64,000 nucleotides of DNA from Exilibacterium tricleocarpae (GTDB lineage Bacteria > Pseudomonadota > Gammaproteobacteria > Pseudomonadales > Cellvibrionaceae): positions 310,001-374,000 of the forward strand of contig NZ_ML660090.1 in the NCBI RefSeq assembly GCF_007004655.1. The letters run 5' to 3'. Below the pieces are notes generated by a model. It saw only the letters and a program-made list of their open reading frames with translations. It was not told the origin of the DNA and did not search any database. The position numbers and the translations under genes are program-made. This document shows positions 19,320 through 27,622 of the stretch, in pieces (the stretch's first letter is position 1; each line of letters starts with the position of its first letter).

Positions 19320-21116
19320 ATGATAAAAAATAAAAAAGATATACGCCTCGCGTATCTGTCTGGCTTTACAGCAGGTTTTATCTTTCTGCTTGCCAACTTC
19401 AGCCAATCGGCAAACGCACAAAACCTGGATAACCTGGTTCCGGAAAAAGTGCCCCAGATGGTCTCACCCCCTGTTGGCGATAGTCCTCAGTCACTAGAGC
19501 GCGTAGCGGATTTTGGGGCGGCAGAAGGTGAAACCGTCATTCTGGACAAGCTCGAAGGATTGATTTTTTTGGAGACGACAGAAGGATTGATTGCCAATCC
19601 CTCTGCCTATATGGGTGGCCGGCAACTAGACGTTTCAAAATTTCCACATCTTCAGGATGAGAGTTTTGAAATGATAGCCAACACCTTTTTAGGGCTTCCC
19701 ATTTCCGCGGAGTCATTACGGCGGCTGCAACAGGTCACCCGCATTCATTTACGGCAATTGGGCCACTCCTTTACCCTGGTGTTTTTACCCGAACAGGACA
19801 TAACCGATGGGTACATCCAGGTCGTGCTTATGGAATCTCGCTTTAGCGGCGAAATCGATGTCGAGGGGAATCGCTACTTTTCCGACGAGCAGTATCAAAA
19901 ATGGATACGTCAGGCGGATGATGGTGCTATTGACGCTCAGGCCCTGGATAAGGACATTGCCTGGATAAACCGCAATCCCTTCCGGGCGGCCAGTGTTGTG
20001 GCAAGCCCGGGGAGCGAGCGGGGTACGACCAAACTGGTGATCCAGGCTCGTGAGATAGAACCGGTAAGGTTTTTTGTCGGTGCCAACAATACGGGTACCC
20101 AGTCTACCACCGAGGAGCGCGCTCTGGCCGGCTTTAACTGGGGGAATGCATTTGGTCTCGGCCATCAACTCACCATGCAGGTAACGACGGATCAAGGCTT
20201 CGAACATTCGAAGAGCCTGTCCGGGAGTTACACCATGGACCTTCCCTGGCGACACTCCCTAAATGTCAGTGCCGCTTACTCAGAAACTGATGGTATTGTT
20301 GCTGAGCCCTTTAACCTGGAAGGTAAGTCTTCGCAGTTGGCTCTGGGCTACACACTGCCCTTAACCCCGGCAATCAATGATCGGCTGACGCAGAATCTTA
20401 CCTTTGGTTTTGATTTTAAAAGCAGCGATAACAACTTTGACTTTGCCGACATTCCAATTACCGACAATGTCACCGAGGTTGTTCAGTTAAAGGCGCAGTA
20501 CTCCGGTGCTCTGAGCGATAAATATGGCAGCACTTCAGGCTCGCTGGCTATAACCGCTTCACCGGGTGGCGTAACCAGCCGCAACGAGGACGAGTTCTTT
20601 TCTCTAAGTCGTGCCAACGCCTCAGCGGACTATATCTACAGCACCCTGAATGTAAATCGGCGCACGCCACTGTCCGGCCCGATGGATGGCTGGACATGGA
20701 CTGCTCGTATCAAAGCACAGCTTGCAAGTCATAACCTTATTGGCAGTGAGCAGTTCGGCGCCGGTGGCTCCGGCAGTGTTCGCGGCTATGAGGAAGGTGA
20801 GGTCTTTGGCGACGAGGGCTTTCTGTTCAGTCAGGAGCTGGTTGCGCCACCCCTTCAGTTGGCCGAGCGCTTGGGATTGACGATGAGGGATTCACTCAGC
20901 CTCTATGTCTTTCAGGACTACGCCCAGACGCGCAGTGTTGAGAAACTGCCCGGCGAAAAGAACTTCAAGCTGCACAGTCTTGGGCTGGGGTTTAGATACC
21001 AGTTATCACAATTACTGACTGCCCAGGCAGCATGGGGCTTTCAGTTGCGCGATAGCGGCAGCAGCAACACGGGGGACAATGACAATTTACATGTGTCCGT
21101 ACAAGTCAGTTTTTAG
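19320..21116 (+). CDS. TpsB outer-membrane transporter (ShlB/FhaC/HecB family)
   Basis: The 598-residue product is the Omp85-family pore that exports the upstream exoprotein. After a signal peptide (cleavage after ANA, near residue 35) there are POTRA-type domains at about 70-230 (LRQLGHSFTLVFLPEQDITD, then EIDVEGNRYFSD), and the C-terminal half is a beta-barrel. The conserved VRGY/F motif of the lid loop is seen as GGSGSVRGYEEGEVFG, and the last residues (NLHVSVQVSF) end in Phe as barrel proteins do. No good Shine-Dalgarno precedes the ATG, which is 2 bp after the exoprotein stop, so coupled translation is likely. Confidence 0.93.
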   Translation: MIKNKKDIRLAYLSGFTAGFIFLLANFSQSANAQNLDNLVPEKVPQMVSPPVGDSPQSLERVADFGAAEGETVILDKLEGLIFLETTEGLIANPSAYMGGRQLDVSKFPHLQDESFEMIANTFLGLPISAESLRRLQQVTRIHLRQLGHSFTLVFLPEQDITDGYIQVVLMESRFSGEIDVEGNRYFSDEQYQKWIRQADDGAIDAQALDKDIAWINRNPFRAASVVASPGSERGTTKLVIQAREIEPVRFFVGANNTGTQSTTEERALAGFNWGNAFGLGHQLTMQVTTDQGFEHSKSLSGSYTMDLPWRHSLNVSAAYSETDGIVAEPFNLEGKSSQLALGYTLPLTPAINDRLTQNLTFGFDFKSSDNNFDFADIPITDNVTEVVQLKAQYSGALSDKYGSTSGSLAITASPGGVTSRNEDEFFSLSRANASADYIYSTLNVNRRTPLSGPMDGWTWTARIKAQLASHNLIGSEQFGAGGSGSVRGYEEGEVFGDEGFLFSQELVAPPLQLAERLGLTMRDSLSLYVFQDYAQTRSVEKLPGEKNFKLHSLGLGFRYQLSQLLTAQAAWGFQLRDSGSSNTGDNDNLHVSVQVSF

Positions 21117-21149
21117 CGGGCAACCTCAGAGATAGTACTTTTTGTGGAG

Positions 21150-21181
21150 CCCTCCAGCGCCGCCTCTGGCTTGCTGGAGGG
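21150..21181 (+). terminator. Stem-loop after the TPS operon
   Basis: The arms CCCTCCAGC and GCTGGAGGG are perfect complements, 33 bp after the TpsB stop, with a 14-nt loop. There is no T-run, so it may be a weak or Rho-assisted terminator. The remaining 230 bp up to the next gene show nothing else I can name. Confidence 0.5.
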
Positions 21182-21409
21182 TGTCACTTACTGGGTGGAG
21201 ACCCTTATGAGCCTCCATATGCTTCGGCGCAGTCAAGACTGCCGGGGTTATCGGTTTACGGAGCAGGCCGTCAAACTGAAATTCCATCGCGTGCCAACAA
21301 GCCGGTCCGATTGCTACAGCCTCCGAGGATACTGCGGGTAACGTTTAAATGATAGTGATATAGGCAAATATCAGGGCTATATGGGAAACCCGTAAAGACA
21401 ACGTAACGT

Positions 21410-22870
21410 CTAGTCGTCGCCGCGATTCAAGAGTGCCTTTATAGTCACCGGCTTGGCCGGAAAGCGGGCAGTGAAGGCCCTGACCTCCTGCTCATCCACG
21501 CCTGCTGCATCCGCGACTAGTCCGCATAAATGATAGTGGCAGTAGCGGCCCTGGCATAACCCCATACCGACGCGCGAGATCAGTTTCGCTCCATTGGCAT
21601 CGTCGATAAACGGATGGCCGGTGAGACAATGCTTAAAGTCAGCCACTGAAACCTCTTCGCATTTGCACAGTAACGATGAGTCGGTCATCAACTGTCGCAG
21701 GAGACGCTTGCCCGGATAGGCAAGGCCTCTAAGCAACTCGGCGAACCGCAGCGCTCCGCTCAGTCGCGAACGTGTGGCACGGGCCAGGCGTTCTGCCCGT
21801 TGACCGTCGATACGGTTTAGTTCACGGGCAATGCCGAGACCCGCCAGGCGCCCCTCGAGCATAGACACATCGGCGCCCGCCACCCCGGTCAGTTCGCCGG
21901 CGACAAACAGTCCCGTAACACCCGTGCGCATCCAGTTGTCGTGGTCGACCAGCCAACCCCCGCCCGCCGCCGACCAGCGCGGGGTGGCCCCAGCCTGGCG
22001 AGCCAGCTCCGAAGCAGCGAGAAAGCCAAAGCAGATACCGAGGCGGTCGCAGTCGACAGACTCCACCGCCTCGGCCCGCACAGTTCCCGCCGCATCAACC
22101 GGCACCAGATCGACCCGCTGCAGCCGCTGATCGCCATGGGCCTCCTTGACCGTGCGGGAGAAACGGATCGGCACACCTTTAATCAGCAGCCGCACCAGGG
22201 CCGCGGTGAAATACGCAAGCTTGGCGCCGTGGCGGATAAGCAGCGGCGCCGATTTTAGCAGCAAAAACACGGTGCTGGCGGGTTGTGAAAATATCACACC
22301 CGCCACCTGGCCGCCGGCCCGGACAGTCTGATCGGCAACAATCAGTTGCAGCGGGTGCGAACCGGCAAACAGGAACCGCTCCCCCGGCACCAGTTGCTGG
22401 CTTTTGACAAACGCCTGGATACCGCCGGTCGCCATAACGCCGGGCAGATTGGCACCGGGAAATACCACCGGCATGTCATAGCAGCCCGAGGCGATCAATA
22501 CACAGTCGGCATCGAGATGAAAACTGCCGTCCGCATCTTTGAGTATCAGTTTATGCCCCCGTGCAGCGGGCGTTGTTCGCGCCGGCAACACCGCCAGCAC
22601 CGTGGTCTGCGACAACCAGCGGATTCGATTTGTCTCGGCCACTCTGGCCAATAATTGCCTGACGGTTTTATAGATACTGCTGGTCAACCAGTTTTTCACC
22701 TGAAAAGCCGGCGGCGGTTGTCTGTAGATTTGGCCACCCGGTCGCAACTGCTCGTCGACCACCACCACGTCGATACCCTGGGCCACCGCCACCTCCGCCG
22801 CCGCCAGACCGGCAGGGCCGGCGCCGACAATGGCCAGCTCGGCGGTGAGCGCGCGGGTGTCGTTGATCAT
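21410..22870 (-). CDS. FAD-dependent oxidoreductase, D-hydroxyproline dehydrogenase alpha-subunit type
   Basis: The product (486 residues from ATG at 22870; GTG at 22891 is possible) is a flavoprotein with an N-terminal dinucleotide fold (AIVGAGPAGLAAAEVAVAQG) and a C-terminal BFD-like [2Fe-2S] domain (LCKCEEVS and MGLCQGRYC, four Cys). This is the alpha subunit found in heteromeric amine/imino-acid dehydrogenases such as HcnB, opine oxidase and LhpE, which pass electrons to the respiratory chain. It is the last gene of a minus-strand cluster: DapA-like, DadA-like, ferredoxin-like, this gene. That set matches the LhpBEF D-hydroxyproline dehydrogenase of Pseudomonas, but the same architecture serves other substrates. 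Confidence 0.85.
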   Translation of the reverse strand: MINDTRALTAELAIVGAGPAGLAAAEVAVAQGIDVVVVDEQLRPGGQIYRQPPPAFQVKNWLTSSIYKTVRQLLARVAETNRIRWLSQTTVLAVLPARTTPAARGHKLILKDADGSFHLDADCVLIASGCYDMPVVFPGANLPGVMATGGIQAFVKSQQLVPGERFLFAGSHPLQLIVADQTVRAGGQVAGVIFSQPASTVFLLLKSAPLLIRHGAKLAYFTAALVRLLIKGVPIRFSRTVKEAHGDQRLQRVDLVPVDAAGTVRAEAVESVDCDRLGICFGFLAASELARQAGATPRWSAAGGGWLVDHDNWMRTGVTGLFVAGELTGVAGADVSMLEGRLAGLGIARELNRIDGQRAERLARATRSRLSGALRFAELLRGLAYPGKRLLRQLMTDSSLLCKCEEVSVADFKHCLTGHPFIDDANGAKLISRVGMGLCQGRYCHYHLCGLVADAAGVDEQEVRAFTARFPAKPVTIKALLNRGDD

Positions 22871-22896
22871 GCTGTCGATTGGGTTGTCCACCGGGC

Positions 22897-23199
22897 TTAA
22901 CCGTCCGCTTTCTGCGCGCCGGTCACAACGGACATGCCGTCCGCGGCCGGTGTCATACAGGCGCGACACCAGTCGCCGCCGGCGCTTGAGACAACACGCA
23001 CCTGGCATTCAAAGCAGGCGCCCATATTGCAATAGGGACCGCGGGGTTTGCCGCTTTGGGTTCTGTAAAACACACTGACCCCATTGGCCAGGAGAACGGC
23101 AGCCAGGGTTTCGCCGGCGTAGGCAGTGACCGACTGACCATCGATGATCACGGTGATCTCTTCCCCTCTCTGAACATTGCGAGTCATCCGCTTTGCCAT
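22897..23199 (-). CDS. Small (2Fe-2S)-binding subunit of the dehydrogenase
   Basis: The 100-residue product has a ferredoxin-like fold with cysteines in PYCNMGACFECQVRV and a later CRAC, as in HcnA, LhpF and the sarcosine-oxidase-like gamma subunits. It starts 3 bp after the DadA-like gene stop and ends 6 bp before a possible GTG start of the alpha subunit, so the three genes are tightly coupled. Its role is electron transfer between the two flavoprotein subunits. Confidence 0.88.
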   Translation of the reverse strand: MAKRMTRNVQRGEEITVIIDGQSVTAYAGETLAAVLLANGVSVFYRTQSGKPRGPYCNMGACFECQVRVVSSAGGDWCRACMTPAADGMSVVTGAQKADG

Positions 23200-23202
23200 T
23201 GC

Positions 23203-24399
23203 TCAACCCATAAACATATTGATATGACCGAAGCGGTCGGGGGAATAGGGCGCGAGCGGAAACGACGTCTCGCCTTTCAGTATCAGTTCACTGATCAACT
23301 GCGCGTAACTGGGACCATAGGTAAATCCGGAACCGCCGGCGGCCACGTAAAAGCCGGGGGCGCGGGAAACTTCGCCGATAATCGGCAGCTGATCCGGCGT
23401 AATGCCGGTGGTGCCGGTCCAGGTGCGCACCAAATGCAGCGTCTCGACAGCCGGCACCACCTCGGCGGCCACAGCCAGATTGCCGTAGACCGAAGTCGGG
23501 TCAATCACCGGTGCCCGCTCGGCATGCCACTTGCCGTCGCGCTGCCACAGGTGAGCGGACCAGCCACCGCCGATCAGGATATTGCCGTCGCGCACCTGTT
23601 TCATGGACAGTTTGCGCCCCACATGCTGCACCAGGTGGGGAATCAGCGGTGCGGTTCGCTCCGTCACATTCATGGTCAGCCCCACTGGAAACAGCGGCAG
23701 ATGTAAATTCGCCATGGCGGCAACAGCCGGCGACCAGGCACCCGCGGCGTTCAACACGGCAGCAGCGGCCAACCGCCGGGCAGCGGCGGTTTCGGTACCG
23801 GCACCGATCTCGATCTGCCAGTTGCCGGACTGGCGCCGGATGCCATTGACCGGGGATCGGGTAAAAATCTCAGCACCCCTGGCGGCCGCTTTTTGCGCGT
23901 AGGCGGGCGTAAGCAGGCGCGGATTGCAATGACCTTCGGCCGGGCAGAAGAGCGCGGCCAGAATCGTATCGCCGAGGTAGGGCGCCAGGCGCCGGACCCG
24001 GACACCGTCAAGCAGCTCAACCTGCAGGCCCTGGCCCGTCTCTATGTGCGCTTTCTGTTGCAGCAGTTCCACCTGGGCCGGCGTTTCCGCCACCATCAGG
24101 CCGCCGTGCATACCCAACTCCAGATCACAATCGAGTTCGGCTTCCAGGTCGCGCCACTGGGCGATGGCCATTTGCGTCAGCGCCACATAGTGTTCGAGTT
24201 CCGCCGCCAGGGTATTGCGGTGCTGGATCAGCCGGTGTTCGAGCTGGAAGTGCAGGGACCCGGCATTCTGGCCGGATGCCCCCTGGTTGATGCCGCCGCG
24301 CTCAATCAGCGCGACCCGGGCGCCGGCGCCGGCGAGGTAATAGGCCGCGGCACAACCCACCAGGCCGCCGCCGATAACTGCCACGTCGTATGTCTGCAT
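23203..24399 (-). CDS. DadA-like FAD-dependent amino-acid dehydrogenase (beta subunit)
   Basis: The 398-residue product starts MQTYDVAVIGGGLVGCAAAY, an N-terminal FAD fold of the DAO/glycine-oxidase family, and ends with the family C-terminal signature IGEVSRAPGFYVAAGGSGFTY. The expected substrates are D-amino acids or imino acids such as cis-4-hydroxy-D-proline, by analogy with LhpB and HcnC. The chosen ATG gives the usual short N-terminus; the longer open frame upstream to 24489 lacks family similarity. It is the catalytic subunit of the three-part complex encoded here. Confidence 0.88.
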   Translation of the reverse strand: MQTYDVAVIGGGLVGCAAAYYLAGAGARVALIERGGINQGASGQNAGSLHFQLEHRLIQHRNTLAAELEHYVALTQMAIAQWRDLEAELDCDLELGMHGGLMVAETPAQVELLQQKAHIETGQGLQVELLDGVRVRRLAPYLGDTILAALFCPAEGHCNPRLLTPAYAQKAAARGAEIFTRSPVNGIRRQSGNWQIEIGAGTETAAARRLAAAAVLNAAGAWSPAVAAMANLHLPLFPVGLTMNVTERTAPLIPHLVQHVGRKLSMKQVRDGNILIGGGWSAHLWQRDGKWHAERAPVIDPTSVYGNLAVAAEVVPAVETLHLVRTWTGTTGITPDQLPIIGEVSRAPGFYVAAGGSGFTYGPSYAQLISELILKGETSFPLAPYSPDRFGHINMFMG

Positions 24400-24433
24400 C
24401 TTCGCCCCGGTGCTCCCGGCCCGCGCGGGAGCA

Positions 24434-25351
24434 CTAAATTCTACCCAGTTTTTGCAGTGTCTTCCTGACTTCCAGCGCCCCTTTGTCATCCAGGGGCAGT
24501 ATCGGGCGCCGGGGATAGCCGCCGGGCAGCCCCTGCTGGTTCAACGCCTCTTTAAAGGTCGCCTGGGCCGAGCCGAATCTGCCCGTGTAATTCGGTTTGA
24601 ACCAGTCGCGCATAATAGTTTCATCGCGTTCGCCCAGGCGCCTGGCCCGCTCGATATCGCCGGCCCAAAGGGCATTGAAAAAATCCGGGTGATCTCTGCC
24701 CAACACCGCCCCCGCTCCCATGGTGCCATCGGCGCCGTGCTCCAGCACCAGTGAAATACCCTGTTCATTCATGGGAATACCAAAAATGCGCACCTGGTCT
24801 TTCAGGGCGAAGAACACCTCGAGAAACTGTTCCCGGTTTGGTGTGGAGTTCTTAATCGCCACGACTTTATCCAGTGTAGCGATTTGCGCCAGCAAGGACA
24901 GCGGCATATCCACATTGGTGCCCGGTGGCCAGTTGTAAACGCACACCGGCAACGCGGCGGCAGCGCTGATATCGCCATAAAAAGCCAGTATTTCCGCCTC
25001 GGTGGGCACTACGTAGGGTGGCGGCGTGATAAGTGCGCCGTCAAAACCGTATTCGGCGGCAACCGCAATATTTTCTACCGCCTCGGCAGCCGTAAAAGAG
25101 TGGCAACCCGCTATCAGTGTCAGCTTGCCGCCTAGCTGATCACCGGTGATCTGGAACAGTTTCCGCTTTTCTTCCCGACTGAGGCTGAACCACTCCCCCT
25201 GTGTGCCCAGCACTATCATGCCGTGCATGCCGTTATCGTACACCCAGCGGTGCAACTGCCGGGTCGCCTCCTCGTCAAAAGCACCGTCTTGGCTAAACGG
25301 CGTGGTAATGGCCGGGATATAACCTCGCCAGTCCACGGAGTGTCGATCCAT
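24434..25351 (-). CDS. DapA-family aldolase/dehydratase (hydroxyproline pathway type possible)
   Basis: The 305-residue TIM-barrel protein belongs to the dihydrodipicolinate synthase/N-acetylneuraminate lyase family. The Schiff-base lysine is in DKVVAIKNST and the catalytic tyrosine in PVCVYNWPPG. The start MDRHSVDWRGYIPAITTPF follows a GGGAGAG. Located first in the operon with the dehydrogenase, it could be a pyrroline-4-hydroxy-2-carboxylate deaminase (LhpC/HypD function), which acts on the product of D-hydroxyproline dehydrogenase. A role in lysine synthesis is less likely given the neighbours. A proline 2-epimerase and an alpha-ketoglutarate semialdehyde dehydrogenase, the other pathway enzymes, are not in the window. 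Confidence 0.85.
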   Translation of the reverse strand: MDRHSVDWRGYIPAITTPFSQDGAFDEEATRQLHRWVYDNGMHGMIVLGTQGEWFSLSREEKRKLFQITGDQLGGKLTLIAGCHSFTAAEAVENIAVAAEYGFDGALITPPPYVVPTEAEILAFYGDISAAAALPVCVYNWPPGTNVDMPLSLLAQIATLDKVVAIKNSTPNREQFLEVFFALKDQVRIFGIPMNEQGISLVLEHGADGTMGAGAVLGRDHPDFFNALWAGDIERARRLGERDETIMRDWFKPNYTGRFGSAQATFKEALNQQGLPGGYPRRPILPLDDKGALEVRKTLQKLGRI

Positions 25352-25528
25352 ACTTCTCTCCCATCCAATGTGATCTCTATAAGTCCTGACAGGTGGCTCT
25401 ACAACGGGCGTGACGACCCGCGCGCAAGAGCCCGGGCACAGCAACTGGTTGCCATAGCCCGCTTAAAACAATCCGGGCAGGGCAGGCAGCCCCCCGGCAG
25501 GGGCTACAACTTAGAAGCATTTGAAGTC

Positions 25529-25541
25529 TGTTTCAATAACA
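25529..25541. promoter_or_regulatory. Candidate LysR operator, site 1
   Basis: The 13-mer TGTTTCAATAACA (TGTT-N5-AACA) lies 178 bp upstream of the dehydrogenase operon. Its exact reverse complement is at 26895-26907 upstream of the next cluster, and an 11/13 match is at 38431-38443. It has the T-N11-A palindromic form of LysR-type sites. Confidence 0.55.
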
Positions 25542-25680
25542 ATGTATTATGCTCTTTGTTGCGCTTAGAGCAATCTATTGGTCTGACCCCAATGGTGTCT
25601 ACCTTAAGCGTGTTTGCATCGATTCATCGGTCATCACCGCAGTCACATCGGTCTCGATTAAGCATACTGAAGGTAGGTGT

Positions 25681-25782
25681 GGCCCTGGCGGAAGCCTTCA
25701 GAAACTCTCGACAGCAGGGATGCTGTCGAGAAGCTCCCACGGACGGGTCCACAGCGTGTTTCTGAAGGCTTCCGCCGGGGCC
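25681..25782. repeat. Long palindromic repeat, family A, copy 3
   Basis: Arms of 25 nt (25681-25705 and 25758-25782) are complementary with one mismatch and enclose the conserved hairpin CGACAGCA-GGGA-TGCTGTCG (25709-25728). It lies between the divergent dehydrogenase operon and the LysR gene; family flanks TCTCGATTAAGCATACTGA and CAATTAGCACATAC are present. Frames of 80-180 codons crossing it are not genes. Confidence 0.9.
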
Positions 25783-25886
25783 AGGCCGGTCAATTAGCAC
25801 ATACTTGTTTATAAGAAAGTCTGACCCATAACGCGAGAGCCGGAGCAGGTGCCAATAAAAAGCCACACACGGGATGAGGTTTAACA

Positions 25887-26807
25887 ATGCCGAGCGATAT
25901 CCGCCTGCGTTATCTCTATGAATCAGCCCGCCTCGGCACTATGCGGGCGGCGAGCGAAGAGCTGGACGTTGCCACTTCCTCGGTCAGCCGCCAGATTGCA
26001 GAGCTGGAAGCGGAACTGGGACTCGCCCTGATAGAACGGGGACGGCGCAAGATCAAACTGACCGAAGCCGGCGAGGCATCCTGCCAGTACTACCGCGAAA
26101 AACTGTCCCAGGAAGAAGCCTTTCTCTCCAAGATCAAAGAACTCAAAAGTATCCGCACCGGCAAGATAGTGCTGGCGGTGGGCGAAGCCTATGTAACCCA
26201 GCGCTTCAGCGATATGCTACAGGCGTTTATGCAAAACTATCCGGGTATGGAGGTACAGGTAGAGGTAGCCAATACCAGCGCGGTGGTGGACCTGGTGCGG
26301 GAAGACAACGCCCATATGGGTTTGATTTTCGATATACCGCGGGATCCCAAAATCCACGCCCGACTGGTCTTGCCGCAGCCGCTGATGGTCATCGTCAACG
26401 CCCGCCATGCGTTCAGTCAACAAACGTCCATCAATCTGGCCAGCCTGCAGGGCGAAAGCATCGGCCTGCCGGAGGAGAACTACCGTATTCGCCAGATCAT
26501 CCATACCGCCGAACAGGAAGACGGCGTGTTTCTGGAGGCCTCGTTACTGACCAATTCCCTGACGTTGATCACCGATTTCGTCAAGTCCGGCAGGGGCATC
26601 GCCATCTTGCCGGAACTGGTGGTGCAGCAGGAACTGACCAGCGGCGACCTGATTGCCCTGCCTGTCAGCAACAGAATCCTGAACTCCACCAAAACCAGCT
26701 TGATCACCCGCGCCGGCAGGCAGTTGCCGGTGGGTGCCTATCGCCTGTTGTTGGGCATCGAAGCCCATCTGAAAAGCGAGGTGCGGCGCAACGCCGCCGG
26801 GTCCTGA
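25887..26807 (+). CDS. LysR-family transcriptional regulator
   Basis: The 306-residue protein has the LysR winged helix at the N-terminus (GTMRAASEELDVATSSVSRQ, then LGLALIERGRRKIKLTEAGE) and a periplasmic-binding-like effector domain from about residue 90. GAGG lies 8 nt before the ATG. It is divergent from the dehydrogenase operon, the usual arrangement for a LysR regulator and its target. The repeated TGTT-N5-AACA site at 25529, 26895 and 38431 is the candidate operator, so the regulator may control the dehydrogenase operon, the SnoaL/TonB cluster and the second TonB operon. Confidence 0.92.
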   Translation: MPSDIRLRYLYESARLGTMRAASEELDVATSSVSRQIAELEAELGLALIERGRRKIKLTEAGEASCQYYREKLSQEEAFLSKIKELKSIRTGKIVLAVGEAYVTQRFSDMLQAFMQNYPGMEVQVEVANTSAVVDLVREDNAHMGLIFDIPRDPKIHARLVLPQPLMVIVNARHAFSQQTSINLASLQGESIGLPEENYRIRQIIHTAEQEDGVFLEASLLTNSLTLITDFVKSGRGIAILPELVVQQELTSGDLIALPVSNRILNSTKTSLITRAGRQLPVGAYRLLLGIEAHLKSEVRRNAAGS

Positions 26808-26894
26808 ACCCGCCTGAAACTTAACGCGACAGCGCCTTGAGGCGCCAATCCCAAGACCGGAGTTGCGCCTAAAGCAACAAAACGGCGCATTCAC

Positions 26895-26907
26895 TGTTAT
26901 TGAAACA
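26895..26907. promoter_or_regulatory. Candidate LysR operator, site 2
   Basis: TGTTATTGAAACA is the exact reverse complement of site 1 and lies 113 bp before the SnoaL-like gene. Flanking bases also agree (TG.AT beyond the core). Confidence 0.55.
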
Positions 26908-27019
26908 ATCGTATAAGTCTAGTCGAATAAGTCGGGTGCTATATGGGCCGCGGCCTTCCGACCGTTGGTAAACAGCCCTGGCGGATACGATTTCTACAGT
27001 GATGAAAGGGTAAGTGCTA

Positions 27020-27493
27020 ATGAGAAATATACTAAGAGCCTTGGTCATTTTTTCAATCTGCCAGTTTGGCGCCACGGCCTTTGCCGCCGACGACCCTGAC
27101 AATGCACTGGTGCGCATGTTCAGCTGGTGGAACGGGGCCATACAGGAACCGAACGGTTTCACTGAAGCCGCTTTTCGCCGTCATTTCACCGAGCAGGCGG
27201 CCATTATTATCAACGGCAAGGAGCGGGTGCGCGGTATCAAGCCGATGGTCGAGCACTTCAAACGCATCCAGGCCAGCGTCGAAGCCGTGAAAATTGTGCT
27301 GCCCTTCGAAGAGGGGTTTGCCAGCGGCAACCGCATTTTCACTTACCACTTGATTCGCTCGCGTAACAACGGCGTCAGTTCCGTTTCCCACGTTATGGGC
27401 TACGCTGTTGTCGAGCAGGGCAGGATTGCCCTGGTGGATTTTCTCAGCTACGACGAACCGGCGGCGGACAAGGCCGGCGAAACCAAGCGCTGA
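27020..27493 (+). CDS. Exported NTF2/SnoaL-like protein
   Basis: The 157-residue product has a Sec signal peptide (MRNILRALVIFSICQFGATAFA) and a mature part of the size and pattern of the NTF2-like fold (ALVRMFSWWNGAIQEPNGF, then RVRGIKPMVEHFKRIQ and VMGYAVVEQGRIALVDFLSY). Members of this fold are small ligand-binding or isomerase-like proteins; no catalytic residue can be assigned. The ATG at 27020 is 9 nt after AAAGGG; GTG at 27014 is too close. It precedes the TonB receptor by 130 bp on the same strand and is likely part of the same regulon. Confidence 0.75.
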   Translation: MRNILRALVIFSICQFGATAFAADDPDNALVRMFSWWNGAIQEPNGFTEAAFRRHFTEQAAIIINGKERVRGIKPMVEHFKRIQASVEAVKIVLPFEEGFASGNRIFTYHLIRSRNNGVSSVSHVMGYAVVEQGRIALVDFLSYDEPAADKAGETKR

Positions 27494-27622
27494 ACACAGC
27501 CGCGAAGTTGTAGTTAAAAAAAGTTAAAACAAATAGTAAAAATAAAAAGCTAAAACAAAAAGTGACAACGACGATTTACAACAACTATGCGTTAACTATG
27601 CGTGAAAAAAGAGGGCGGAGAC

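Noticed and set aside
25223-25887. Frames of 82-180 codons between the DapA-like and LysR genes
   Set aside because: They cross the palindromic repeat and the promoter region and have no protein-like pattern.
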